48,133 bases of DNA, from assembly GCF_000257645.1 (NCBI RefSeq), contig NZ_AJHJ01000037.1:1-48133 (forward strand). The letters run 5' to 3'. The DNA comes from Serratia sp. M24T3 (GTDB taxonomy: Bacteria > Pseudomonadota > Gammaproteobacteria > Enterobacterales > Enterobacteriaceae). The notes beneath the pieces are model-generated. The model saw nothing but the letters and a program-made list of their open reading frames with translations, had not been told where the DNA came from and made no database searches. This document shows, piece after piece, positions 1 through 7,401 of this stretch (position 1 is its first letter; every line of letters starts with the position of its first letter). The position numbers and the translations under genes were made by a program.

Positions 1-3
1 AGT

Positions 4-79
4 GGGCCGTTAGCTCAGTTGGTAGAGCAGTTGACTTTTAATCAATTGGTCGCAGGTTCGAATCCCGCACGGCCCACCA
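4..79 (+). tRNA. lysV: tRNA-Lys (anticodon TTT), lysV-like
   Basis: A complete 76-nt cloverleaf with the CCA end encoded. The acceptor stem pairs GGGCCGT with ACGGCCC, the T-arm GGTTCGAATCC is intact, and the anticodon TTT lies at 37-39 in the loop CTTTTAA. It closely matches E. coli tRNA-Lys; the acceptor and T-stem differences are compensated. The position ahead of yfeR/yfeH fits lysV, the last gene of the E. coli valU-valX-valY-lysV cluster, but whether other tRNAs precede it cannot be seen here. A terminator follows within 10 nt. Confidence 0.97.
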
Positions 80-160
80 CTTAGTAAGAAAAAAGCGCCT
101 AACGGGCGTTTTTTGCGTTTCAGCGCCACTCAAAATTTTAGCATTTCAAAAGCTGCAGAT
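61..160 (+). repeat. Direct repeat copy 1: tRNA-Lys 3' end, terminator and flank
   Basis: These 100 bp contain the last 19 nt of the tRNA gene, its terminator and 46 nt of downstream sequence. They recur at 264-363 with a single visible substitution (C131 versus A334). Duplicated tRNA 3' ends of this kind can arise from site-specific integration at tRNA genes or from loss of a tandem tRNA copy. Confidence 0.9.
88..114 (+). terminator. Rho-independent terminator of tRNA-Lys
   Basis: A short GC stem (CGCC / GGCG, 96-99 with 105-108) is flanked by an A6 run and a T6 run, so the hairpin can extend through A-T pairs. It ends the tRNA transcript. An identical copy recurs at about 291-317 inside the duplicated block. 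Confidence 0.8.
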
Positions 161-263
161 TCCCCTGGCCGTGTGGGTGAGAAGCTGCGCACAGGTTCGA
201 GCCGAGCGAAGCGAGACGACAATGCGCAAGCGTTGCCCGCAGGGTGAGGCCGAAGGCCGAATC
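161..263. repeat. Spacer between tRNA-end repeats, decayed tRNA-flank element
   Basis: This 103-bp spacer contains a piece resembling a T-arm (ACAGGTTCGAGCC) followed by GC-rich sequence with short palindromes such as AGGCCGAAGGCCGA. No ORF of note is seen. It looks like degenerate sequence of the type that accumulates behind tRNA genes. The resemblance to a former tRNA arm is an inference. Confidence 0.4.
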
Positions 264-363
264 AATCCCGCACGGCCCACCACTTAGTAAGAAAAAAGCG
301 CCTAACGGGCGTTTTTTGCGTTTCAGCGCCACTAAAAATTTTAGCATTTCAAAAGCTGCAGAT
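264..363 (+). repeat. Direct repeat copy 2: partial tRNA-Lys 3' end plus terminator
   Basis: Second copy of the 61-160 block, offset by 203 bp. It carries the tRNA 3' part including CCA and the intact A6-stem-T6 terminator, but lacks the 5' two thirds of the tRNA, so it cannot make a tRNA. Only one mismatch to copy 1 is visible, which suggests a recent duplication or ongoing gene conversion. Confidence 0.9.
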
Positions 364-406
364 GCCGTCATATCCTTCTATTTTTAATTTCATTTTACTT
401 CAATAG

Positions 407-1146
407 CATGCGCTTCGCTTACTGGGCTGCGGCCCAGACCGCCTCAAGGGTGGCCCTTGGGCCGCCACCCTTAAGAATCCCGGGCCCTTGTCGCCGTTGA
501 ATAAAACGGTTCTCAAGTTTGTAGCCCTTTCCAGTTACTCCTGTGTGTGGCGCGTTGCCGCGTGGCTCCGCCATTCCTTCGCTCGGTCAGGAGCCAAAAA
601 CGTCTCCCTCCTCTCACTCAGCGCCGTCACGGAGTGCGCCAATATTAGCCCCTAGGGAAAACCGCTCCCTCCTTTTTCAAATAAAACTCACAACGGCAAA
701 GGAAAAATAACGGGTAAGGGCGATGGATTTTTGACTTTATGCTGGATGGAAAGTTTTTGGACCTAAGCTTAGGTTGCCGATTTTTCTTTAATAGCCCTGA
801 TTGGCGGCCTCGGGGCGGCGCTGAGTGAGGGAGAAAGACGTTTTTGGCTTTCGAACGAACGAAGGGACCGCGCAGCGGCGCGACCAACGCCACACACGGT
901 GGCAACTGAAACAAACTCATCGTCTGGTGCCGTACAGGCAAACGACACCCAAAGGGCGCGGAGATGCAAGAGGGCTCGCCCCGGAGACCTCTTGCCCGGT
1001 TCCGGCGCGGCTGGTTAAATATCCATTGAAATTATTGAACCGGAAAAAATGCTCGGAGTTTGATGGCCTTAAAAGTTGCTCGCGACCAACGCCACACTTG
1101 ATGCTGCGCGCGGCCTTTAGCTTAACTTCAAATTCAACTTCAACTT
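407..1146. repeat. Tandem ~740-bp non-coding repeat, unit 1
   Basis: First of three head-to-tail units that begin CATGCGCTTCGCTTACTGGG. It includes a strong hairpin (AAGGGTGGC ... GCCACCCTT, about 447-473) and a long imperfect inverted repeat. The left arm is 542-626 and the right arm 815-898, sharing GCCAAAAACGTCT and the CTCACTCAGCGCCG end, with about 188 nt between them. Reading frames here are short, overlap on both strands and merely recur with the repeat, so I do not call genes. A structured transcript or a mobile or REP-like element is possible but unproven. Confidence 0.85.
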
Positions 1147-1872
1147 CATGCGCTTCGCTTACTGGGCTGCGGCCCAGACCGCCTCAAGGGTGGCCCTTGG
1201 GCCGCCACCCTTAAGAATCCCTGGCCCTTGTCGCCGTTGAATAAAACGGTTCTCAAGTTTGTAGCTCTTTCCAGTCACTCCTGTGTGTGGCGCGTTGCCG
1301 CGTGGCCCCGCCATTCCTTCGCTCGGTCAGGAGCCAAAAACGTCTCCCTCCTCTCACTCAGCGCCGTCACGGAGTGCGCCATTAATAGCTCCTAGGGAAA
1401 ACCGCTCCCTCCTTTTTCAAATAAAACTCACAACGGCAAAGGAAAAATAATTAGTAAGGGCGACGGATTTTTGACTTTATGCCGGATGGAAAGTTTTTGG
1501 ACCTAAGGTCAGGTTGCCGATTTTTCTTTAATAGCCCTGATTGGCGGCCTCGGGGCGGCGCTGAGGGAGGGAGAAAGACGTTTTTGGCTTTCGAACGAAC
1601 GAGGGGACCGCGCAGCGGCGCGACCAACGCCACACACGTTGGTAACTGAAACGAACTCATCGTCTGGTGCCGTACAAGTAAACGACACCAAAGGGCGCGG
1701 AGATGCAAGAGGGCTCGCCCTGGAGACCTCTTGCCCGGTTCCGGCACTGCCGGTTAAATATCCATTGAAATTATTGAACCGGAAAAAATGCTCGGAGTTT
1801 GATGGCCTTGAAAGTTGCTCGCGTCCAACGCTACGCTTAATGCTGCGCATGGCTTAACTTCAAATTCAACTT
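1147..1872. repeat. Tandem ~726-bp non-coding repeat, unit 2
   Basis: Second unit, nearly identical by eye to unit 1 over its full length. The inverted-repeat arms lie at 1282-1366 and 1555-1637. The junction with unit 1 is made of short iterations of AACTTC/AATTC, which could have served as recombination points. Small indels relative to unit 1 disrupt the apparent reading frames, which argues against a conserved protein. Confidence 0.85.
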
Positions 1873-2440
1873 CATGCGCTTCGCTTACTGGGCTGCGGCC
1901 CAGACCGCCTCAAGGGTGGCCCTTGGGCCGCCACCCTTAAGAATCCCGGGCCCTTGTCGCCGTTGAATAAAACGGTTCTCAAGTTTGTAGCTCTTTACAG
2001 TCACTCCTCTGTGTGGCGCGTTGCCGCGTGGCTCCGCCATTCCTTCGCTCGGTCAGGAGCCAAAAACGTCTCCCTCCTCTCATTCAGCGCCGTCACGGAG
2101 TGCGCCAATATTAGCCCCTAGGGAAAACCGCTCCCTCCTTTTTTAAATAAAACTCACAACGGCAAAGGAAAAATAACGGGTAAGGGCGATGGATTTTTGA
2201 CTTTATGCCGGATGGAAAGTTTTTGGACCTCAGCTTAGGTTGCCGATTTTTCTTCAATAGCCCTGATTGGCGGCCTCGGGGCGGCGCTGAGGGAGGGAGA
2301 AAGACGCTTTTGGCTTTCGAACGAACGAAGGGACCGCGCAGCGGCGCGACCAACGCCACACTCGGTGGCAACTGAAACGAACTCATCGTCTGGTGCCGTA
2401 CAGGCAACGACACCCAAAGGGCGCGGAGATGCAAGAGGGC
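1873..2440. repeat. Tandem non-coding repeat, unit 3 (3'-truncated)
   Basis: Third unit, matching units 1 and 2 from CATGCGCTTCGC to GATGCAAGAGGGC, then diverging. It lacks the last ~160 nt of the full unit. The inverted-repeat arms lie at 2008-2092 and 2281-2361. The truncation marks the boundary between the repeat array and the unique sequence upstream of the ABC operon. Confidence 0.85.
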
Positions 2441-2757
2441 ACGGCCTAAGCCAAATCCCCCCTCACCTTCTTTAAAAGTTTTAAGCAGGTTTTTCCAAAA
2501 ACCGCCCCCTCGACCATAAGATAATCCTGTCGCAAAAATCCCCTTTCACCTAACCTTCATACAATTGACTTATATTTCGCCACATTGCACATATTTCAAT
2601 CACTAAACCGCTTTACTAAACCGGTTTACTTTGATATCAAAGGGTCATCAGCCGTTGAGATATTTGAGGATCGATCACGATCCACCCCCCATTTTAAATC
2701 GCAGCATCCCTCTTTTAAATCCCGGGGGCAAGAGCAAGCCCCGTTCAGGAGAGCAGC
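2441..2757 (+). promoter_or_regulatory. Upstream region of the ABC/GATase operon
   Basis: 317 bp without a gene. It is AT-rich in its middle and holds the paired LacI-type palindromes (2604-2628), then a second palindrome TTTGATATCAAA (2630-2641). A Shine-Dalgarno-like AGGAGA (2747-2752) precedes the ATG at 2758. A promoter is expected near the operators, but I cannot assign -35/-10 boxes with confidence. Confidence 0.5.
2604..2628. promoter_or_regulatory. Two tandem LacI/GalR-type operator-like sites
   Basis: TAAACCGGTTTA (2617-2628) is a perfect 12-bp palindrome centred on CG, the usual symmetry of LacI/GalR-family operators. TAAACCGCTTTA (2604-2615) is the same motif with one broken central pair. 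The sites are 13 bp apart, start to start. No LacI-family gene lies in the window, so the regulator would act from elsewhere. The operator assignment is inferred from symmetry only. Confidence 0.5.
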
Positions 2758-3531
2758 ATGAGCAAACGCGTATTGTTGTTAGGTGAAAGCTGGGTCAGTT
2801 CAGCGACCCATTATAAAGGATTCGATCAGTTTGGCAGTGTGACCTTCCATTTAGGTGCCGAACCTCTGGTCAAAGCGCTGGAAAATACTGAATTTGAGCT
2901 GACTTACATACCGGCTCATGAAGTGGTCGAGAAACTGCCCTTTGACCTCCAAGGTCTGAAAGAATACGACGCGATTATTTTGTCTGATATTGGCGCTAAC
3001 TCCTTGCTGCTGCCGCCTGCCGTGTGGATGCACAGCAAACCCATGCCTAACCGCCTGAAACTCTTACGTCAATGGACCGCAGAAGGCGGTGGTCTGATGA
3101 TGATTGGCGGATATTTCTCCTTCCAGGGCATCGACGGCAAGGCTCGTTGGCGCAATACGCCGGTCGAAGATGCGCTGCCTGTGACCTGCCTGCCTTATGA
3201 CGATCGTCTGGAGATCCCCGAGGGATTCTCGGCCAAGATTGTTGCCGCGAAAGATCATCCAATTTTGCAAGGCATTGATGGCGAATGGCCTCTGCTACTT
3301 GGCGCTAATGAAGTATTGCTTAAAGACGGTGCCGAGGTGCTAGCCACTCTTCCTGACGAGGAAGGCGGGCATCCGCTGCTGGTAAGCGGTGCCTATGGTG
3401 AGGGTCGTTCGCTGGTCTGGACCTCTGACATCGGCCCGCACTGGGTGCCGGGAGAATTTATCGAGTGGCCGGGCTATGACCAGCTGTGGAAAAACTGCCT
3501 GAGCTGGCTCACCCGTTTAGAGTCCAAATGA
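2758..3531 (+). CDS. GATase1-like (PF07090-type) protein, first gene of ABC operon
   Basis: 257 aa, resembling the cytoplasmic family often labelled putative glutamine amidotransferase (GATase1_like). The fold is suggested by VLLLGES at the start, the strand YDAIILSDIGAN (70-81) and a nucleophile-elbow position GGYFSFQG (117-124). At that elbow, class I amidotransferases carry a cysteine and this protein does not, so glutaminase chemistry is doubtful. It may be a ligand-binding or hydrolytic derivative. It heads a co-directional operon with an ABC importer and an M20 hydrolase, which points to processing of the imported compound. AGGAGA lies 5 nt before the ATG. Confidence 0.75.
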   Translation: MSKRVLLLGESWVSSATHYKGFDQFGSVTFHLGAEPLVKALENTEFELTYIPAHEVVEKLPFDLQGLKEYDAIILSDIGANSLLLPPAVWMHSKPMPNRLKLLRQWTAEGGGLMMIGGYFSFQGIDGKARWRNTPVEDALPVTCLPYDDRLEIPEGFSAKIVAAKDHPILQGIDGEWPLLLGANEVLLKDGAEVLATLPDEEGGHPLLVSGAYGEGRSLVWTSDIGPHWVPGEFIEWPGYDQLWKNCLSWLTRLESK

Positions 3532-3550
3532 TAATCAGGGGCGCCGTGCG

Positions 3551-4324
3551 ATGAATCAACCCTACATTCAGGCTAAACATATCAGCAAACGCTTCGGCGC
3601 ACTGACCGCGCTCAATGATATCAACATTGATATCTATGCCGGAGAAGTGCTGGCACTGCTGGGTGATAACGGTGCCGGAAAATCGACCTTCACCAAAGTG
3701 TTGGCAGGAGCCTATCCCGCCACGCAGGGTGAATTGCTGGTCGCAGGCAGGCCGGTGATATTTTCCTCGCCAAAGGAAGCCGCCGACTGTGGTATTGCTA
3801 CCATTTTTCAGGAACTTGCGCTGTCTGAAAATTTGTCGATAGCAGAAAACGTATTCCTTGGCAGAGAGTTGAAACGCCGCTTTCTTGGCATTCCTTTTTT
3901 ACGCCAGCAGGCGATGCAAACTCGTGTCGCCGAGTTACTGCAAGAACTTGAAGCGCACATTAGCGATCCGCAAGCCCCGGTTGGCAGCCTCTCGGGCGGG
4001 CAACGGCAAGCGGTGGCGATTTGCCGCGCGCTGAATCTCAATGCACGGCTGGTTATCATGGATGAGCCCACGGCAGCTCTGGCGGTAGCCGAAACGCGCA
4101 AGGTATTGTCCCTGACCCGAAAACTGGCCGAACGCGGCTGCGCAGTCGTATTGATAAGCCACAACATTTCCGACGTATTTGAGGTCGCCGATCGCATGGT
4201 CGTGTTCCGCCGTGGCAGGAAAATCGCCGAACGCCGTCGTTCAGAAACCACACCCGAAGAAATTGTCTCGTTAATTACGGGCGCTCATCCCGACGCGCGA
4301 GCGTTCGATGCTGTCACTGTTTAG
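3551..4324 (+). CDS. Sugar-type ABC importer, ATP-binding subunit
   Basis: 257 aa, a single nucleotide-binding domain of the carbohydrate-uptake type 2 class (FrcA/RbsA half-size relatives). Walker A GDNGAGKST is at 38-46, the Q-loop glutamine at 87, signature LSGGQ at 147-151, Walker B LVIMDEP at 167-173, and the switch histidine at 204. All ATPase residues are intact. RbsA has two such domains, so this single-domain protein would act as a homodimer. It lies 19 bp after the GATase-like gene and before the cognate binding protein and permeases. The substrate cannot be read from the sequence. Confidence 0.88.
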   Translation: MNQPYIQAKHISKRFGALTALNDINIDIYAGEVLALLGDNGAGKSTFTKVLAGAYPATQGELLVAGRPVIFSSPKEAADCGIATIFQELALSENLSIAENVFLGRELKRRFLGIPFLRQQAMQTRVAELLQELEAHISDPQAPVGSLSGGQRQAVAICRALNLNARLVIMDEPTAALAVAETRKVLSLTRKLAERGCAVVLISHNISDVFEVADRMVVFRRGRKIAERRRSETTPEEIVSLITGAHPDARAFDAVTV

Positions 4325-4356
4325 CCGCGTTAATCCTTTATCGATGGTGGAACCCT

Positions 4357-5361
4357 ATGCTCAAGACTTCAAAGCTAGTAAAGACGCTTGCAGTAACATT
4401 GGTCGCCTCTACCCTGCTGGTCTCGGGGACTGCAACGACCTGGGCCGCAGACAAACCGAAAGTTGCATTCGTGCCGCAAATCATCGGTATTCCCTATTTC
4501 AAGGCGATGCAGGACGGCGGTGAGCGCGCGGCCAAGGCCTTTGGCGTCGATTTTATCTATTCCGGTCCGGTTGATACCAACCCCATGGATCAGCTGCAAA
4601 TTGTACAGAATCTGATAGCCCAAGGGGTCAACGCGATTTCGGTCAGCGTGCTCGATGCCTCGAGCATTGCTCCCGTGGTCGCTCAGGCGAAAGCCAAAAA
4701 CATCAAACTTTTTACCAGTGACAGTGATGCACCTGACAGCGGCCGTGCGGTTTATGTCGCTCAGGCAACCGACCAGGGATTGGGTGAAACCATGATTGAC
4801 CAGATGGTCCAGCGCGTAGGCGATCACGCCACCATCGGTATTGTCTCGGGTGAAGCCACCGCCTCTAACCTCAACGCGTGGATCGGTTTTATGCAAAAAC
4901 GCGTCAAGGAAAAATATCCACACGTCGTGCTGCTTAAGCCACAGTTTGCCGGTGGCACCGCCAGTCGTGCGGCGCAGATCTCTACCGATCTGATGTCATC
5001 GCATCCCGATCTTAAAGGCATCATTGCGGTCGCCTCGACGACTTGCCCTGGCGTTGCTCAGGCTATCGAAACGGCGGGCAAGATTGGCAAAGTGGTCGGC
5101 AGCGGATATTGCAGTCCGAATACCGCCCGCAGTTACCTGAAAAGCGGATCGTTTGGCTTCACGGTGCTGTGGGACCCGGAAAAACTCGGCTACCTGACCG
5201 TTTGGGCCGGTAAGCAACTCATTGATGGCAAAGCTTTCTCTGCTGAAAACACGGTTCCGGGCCTAGACCAATCGGTTAAATACGATGCAAAAACCGGCAT
5301 TTTGCTGCTTGGCGCACCGGCGGTGTTCACGGCTAAAAATGTCGATCAGTTTCATTTCTGA
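4357..5361 (+). CDS. Periplasmic sugar-type substrate-binding protein
   Basis: 334 aa. A Sec signal peptide with basic N-region and hydrophobic core probably ends at TTWA|ADKPK (after residue 30). The mature part looks like the Peripla_BP_4 family (RbsB/RhaS/LsrB-like): an opening strand KVAFVPQIIGIPYFKAM, then the QIVQNLIAQGVNAISVSVLD segment that binds ligand in this fold. It delivers substrate to the two permeases downstream. The closest functional relative is not recognisable, so an aldose, an autoinducer-type ligand or a sugar derivative all remain possible. Confidence 0.87.
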   Translation: MLKTSKLVKTLAVTLVASTLLVSGTATTWAADKPKVAFVPQIIGIPYFKAMQDGGERAAKAFGVDFIYSGPVDTNPMDQLQIVQNLIAQGVNAISVSVLDASSIAPVVAQAKAKNIKLFTSDSDAPDSGRAVYVAQATDQGLGETMIDQMVQRVGDHATIGIVSGEATASNLNAWIGFMQKRVKEKYPHVVLLKPQFAGGTASRAAQISTDLMSSHPDLKGIIAVASTTCPGVAQAIETAGKIGKVVGSGYCSPNTARSYLKSGSFGFTVLWDPEKLGYLTVWAGKQLIDGKAFSAENTVPGLDQSVKYDAKTGILLLGAPAVFTAKNVDQFHF

Positions 5362-5401
5362 TCTGGCTCATGAAGTTTGACTCAACGGAGAGCACAGCGC
5401 C

Positions 5402-6415
5402 GTGGCAATTCCATTGACCCTAAAATCGATAATGTCGTTTTCCGCGCGCGAAATCACGCTGGCCTCCGTCTGCCTGTTGGCGATAGTTATTTTTAGCCTG
5501 GCATCGCCCTATTTTGCGACCGCCGACAACCTCACCACCGTGCTGCGCAACAGTGTTGAGCTGCTGCTGATTGGTCTTGGCATGACGCTGCTGCTGGCGA
5601 TGGGTGGCGTCGATGTTTCGGTCGGCGTGGTGATGGGGCTGGCGGCAATTGTCGTCGGGCAACTGCTGAACACCACGCTAGATCCGACACTCACTGCCTT
5701 GGCTGGTCCGGCGATTGGTATTATCGCCGGGTTGATTACCGCAAGCGTGGTAGTGCTCGGCAAGATCCCTTCAATTGTCGGTACTTTAGGGCTGTACGGC
5801 GTTTATCGCACGGCGGTATTTGCCCTGCTTGGCGGTCAATGGCTTTCAGGTCTGCCAGCCACTCTCACTCAGCGGCTCGAAAGCCACTTTATTGGCTTGC
5901 CGGTGACCGCCTGGGTGATCATTTTGGCTTATCTGCTGGTATGGCTGGCCCTGCGCCGCACGCCATTTGGGCCGCATCTGCTGGCTATCGGGCATTCTGC
6001 CGACAAGGCCAGGTTGTCAGGTATTGCGGTGACGCGCGTGCGTTTTGCCACCTTTATCATCAGTGGCGCACTCTGTGGTCTCGCCGCTACTTTTTACGTC
6101 GCCACTTATCGCAACGTCGAAATGACGGTCGGCAGTACGCTGGCATTGGAAGCGATCGCCGCCGTGGTTTTAGGCGGCACCGGAATTATGGGCGGACAAT
6201 GCAGCCTGCTCGGCACGGTACTCGGGGTATTTTTGCTGCGCATCCTGCAAAACGGTCTGCTGTTAATCGGCGTGCCTTCTTTGTGGCAAACGGTAGTCAC
6301 TGGCGCGTTGCTGCTGGCAGTGCTGATTGCCGAGGTAGTCGCCGGTCGTTTGAAATTTCACCCGTGGCTGACGCGCCCAAAAGCGGTTTCCGTTAGCGGG
6401 AGGCGATCCTCGTGA
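5402..6415 (+). CDS. Sugar-type ABC permease 1
   Basis: 337 aa, hydrophobic, with about 8-10 membrane segments; BPD_transp_2 family (RbsC/AraH type). The family motif GGVDVSVG is at 68-75, and the cytoplasmic coupling loop resembles IGHSADKARLSGI (~198-210). The start is GTG at 5402, 40 bp after the binding protein stop, preceded by GGAGAG. Its TGA overlaps the GTG of the next permease (GTGA), which indicates translational coupling of two non-identical permeases that probably form a heterodimer. Confidence 0.87.
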   Translation: MAIPLTLKSIMSFSAREITLASVCLLAIVIFSLASPYFATADNLTTVLRNSVELLLIGLGMTLLLAMGGVDVSVGVVMGLAAIVVGQLLNTTLDPTLTALAGPAIGIIAGLITASVVVLGKIPSIVGTLGLYGVYRTAVFALLGGQWLSGLPATLTQRLESHFIGLPVTAWVIILAYLLVWLALRRTPFGPHLLAIGHSADKARLSGIAVTRVRFATFIISGALCGLAATFYVATYRNVEMTVGSTLALEAIAAVVLGGTGIMGGQCSLLGTVLGVFLLRILQNGLLLIGVPSLWQTVVTGALLLAVLIAEVVAGRLKFHPWLTRPKAVSVSGRRSS

Positions 6416-7401
6416 CCTTATCCCACTCCTTTAGCCTGCTGCGCTGGTGCCAGCGAAACCTGGTGCTGAGCATTCTTGCCAGCCTGTGGATCCTGTTGGC
6501 CATCGTGGTGCTCATCGCCCAGCCTTCGATACTTTCTGGCTCCACGCTGAGCAGTATTTTGCAATTTGCTACCTTGCTGGCTCTGGTCTCGCTCGGACAG
6601 GCGCTAGTGGTGCTGTGCGGCGGTGCCGGTATCGATCTCTCGGTGGGCGGCAATGTCTCGCTGTCAGCTATCGTGGGCATAATGAGTCTGCAATACGGCG
6701 TTCCATCGGCGCTTTTGCCGCTGGTTTGTCTGCTTTGCGGCGGACTTCTCGGCGCGTTGAACGGGCTATTAGTCGCCAAACTGCGTATTTATCCGCTGAT
6801 TGTCACCCTCGGCACCTTTTATCTGTACTCCGGTTTGGCGCTGTGCCTCACCGACGGCGCGGCGCAGTCTGGCGTACCTGGCTGGGCGCTGCCGTGGGGT
6901 CGAGGCATGCTGGGCGATATTCCGCTGCCATTCTTGACGCTGGTTGTTCCTGCGTTTGTGATTGTCGCGGTGATCCTGTCTTACACCAGCTGGGGTCGCT
7001 GGATTTACGCGATGGGCTTCAACGAAAACTCGGCGCGTCTGGTCGGCATTCCGGTCGATAAAGTTCGCATTTTGCTCTACAGCCTGTGTGGCCTTCTGGC
7101 GGGTGCTGCCGGCTTTGTTTCTCTTTCCTGGCTGGGCAGCGGCCGCCCTGATGCAGGCGTCAATCTTGAACTCGAATCGCTGACCGCCGCGCTGCTGGGG
7201 GGTATCGCCATTTTTGGAGGCAAGGGTGGCGTCAGCGGCGTCTTTGCCGCCGTACTGCTGCTGGTGGCGTTGAAAACCAGCATGTTGCAGTTTGGCATCA
7301 ATAGCGTCTGGCAGGTTGGCGTAGTGGGTATTCTGCTCATCGCCGTACTGCTTGCCGACCGTCTCTCATCACGCGTTTCGCAAATTAACGGAGCCCGATA
7401 A
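6412..7401 (+). CDS. Sugar-type ABC permease 2
   Basis: 329 aa, BPD_transp_2 family and homologous to the preceding gene. The GAGIDLSVGG motif lies near residue 70 and the coupling loop MGFNENSARLVGI near 201-213. The GTG start at 6412 overlaps the preceding stop by 4 nt, and its own stop TAA shares one base with the ATG of the M20 hydrolase (TAATG). The set of two different permeases, one single-domain ATPase and one binding protein makes a complete importer. Confidence 0.87.
   Translation: MTLSHSFSLLRWCQRNLVLSILASLWILLAIVVLIAQPSILSGSTLSSILQFATLLALVSLGQALVVLCGGAGIDLSVGGNVSLSAIVGIMSLQYGVPSALLPLVCLLCGGLLGALNGLLVAKLRIYPLIVTLGTFYLYSGLALCLTDGAAQSGVPGWALPWGRGMLGDIPLPFLTLVVPAFVIVAVILSYTSWGRWIYAMGFNENSARLVGIPVDKVRILLYSLCGLLAGAAGFVSLSWLGSGRPDAGVNLELESLTAALLGGIAIFGGKGGVSGVFAAVLLLVALKTSMLQFGINSVWQVGVVGILLIAVLLADRLSSRVSQINGAR

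Noticed and set aside
645-2434. Recurring short open frames in the repeat units on both strands
   Set aside because: They overlap on opposite strands, change length with small indels between units, have no convincing ribosome sites and simply follow the DNA repetition.
407-2440. CRISPR-like array
   Set aside because: Units are ~730 bp with no short repeat-spacer periodicity and no cas genes nearby.
2661-2682. CRP-like site TTTGAGGATCGATCACG before the ABC operon
   Set aside because: The half-sites are spaced 7 rather than 6 bp and one half is degenerate.
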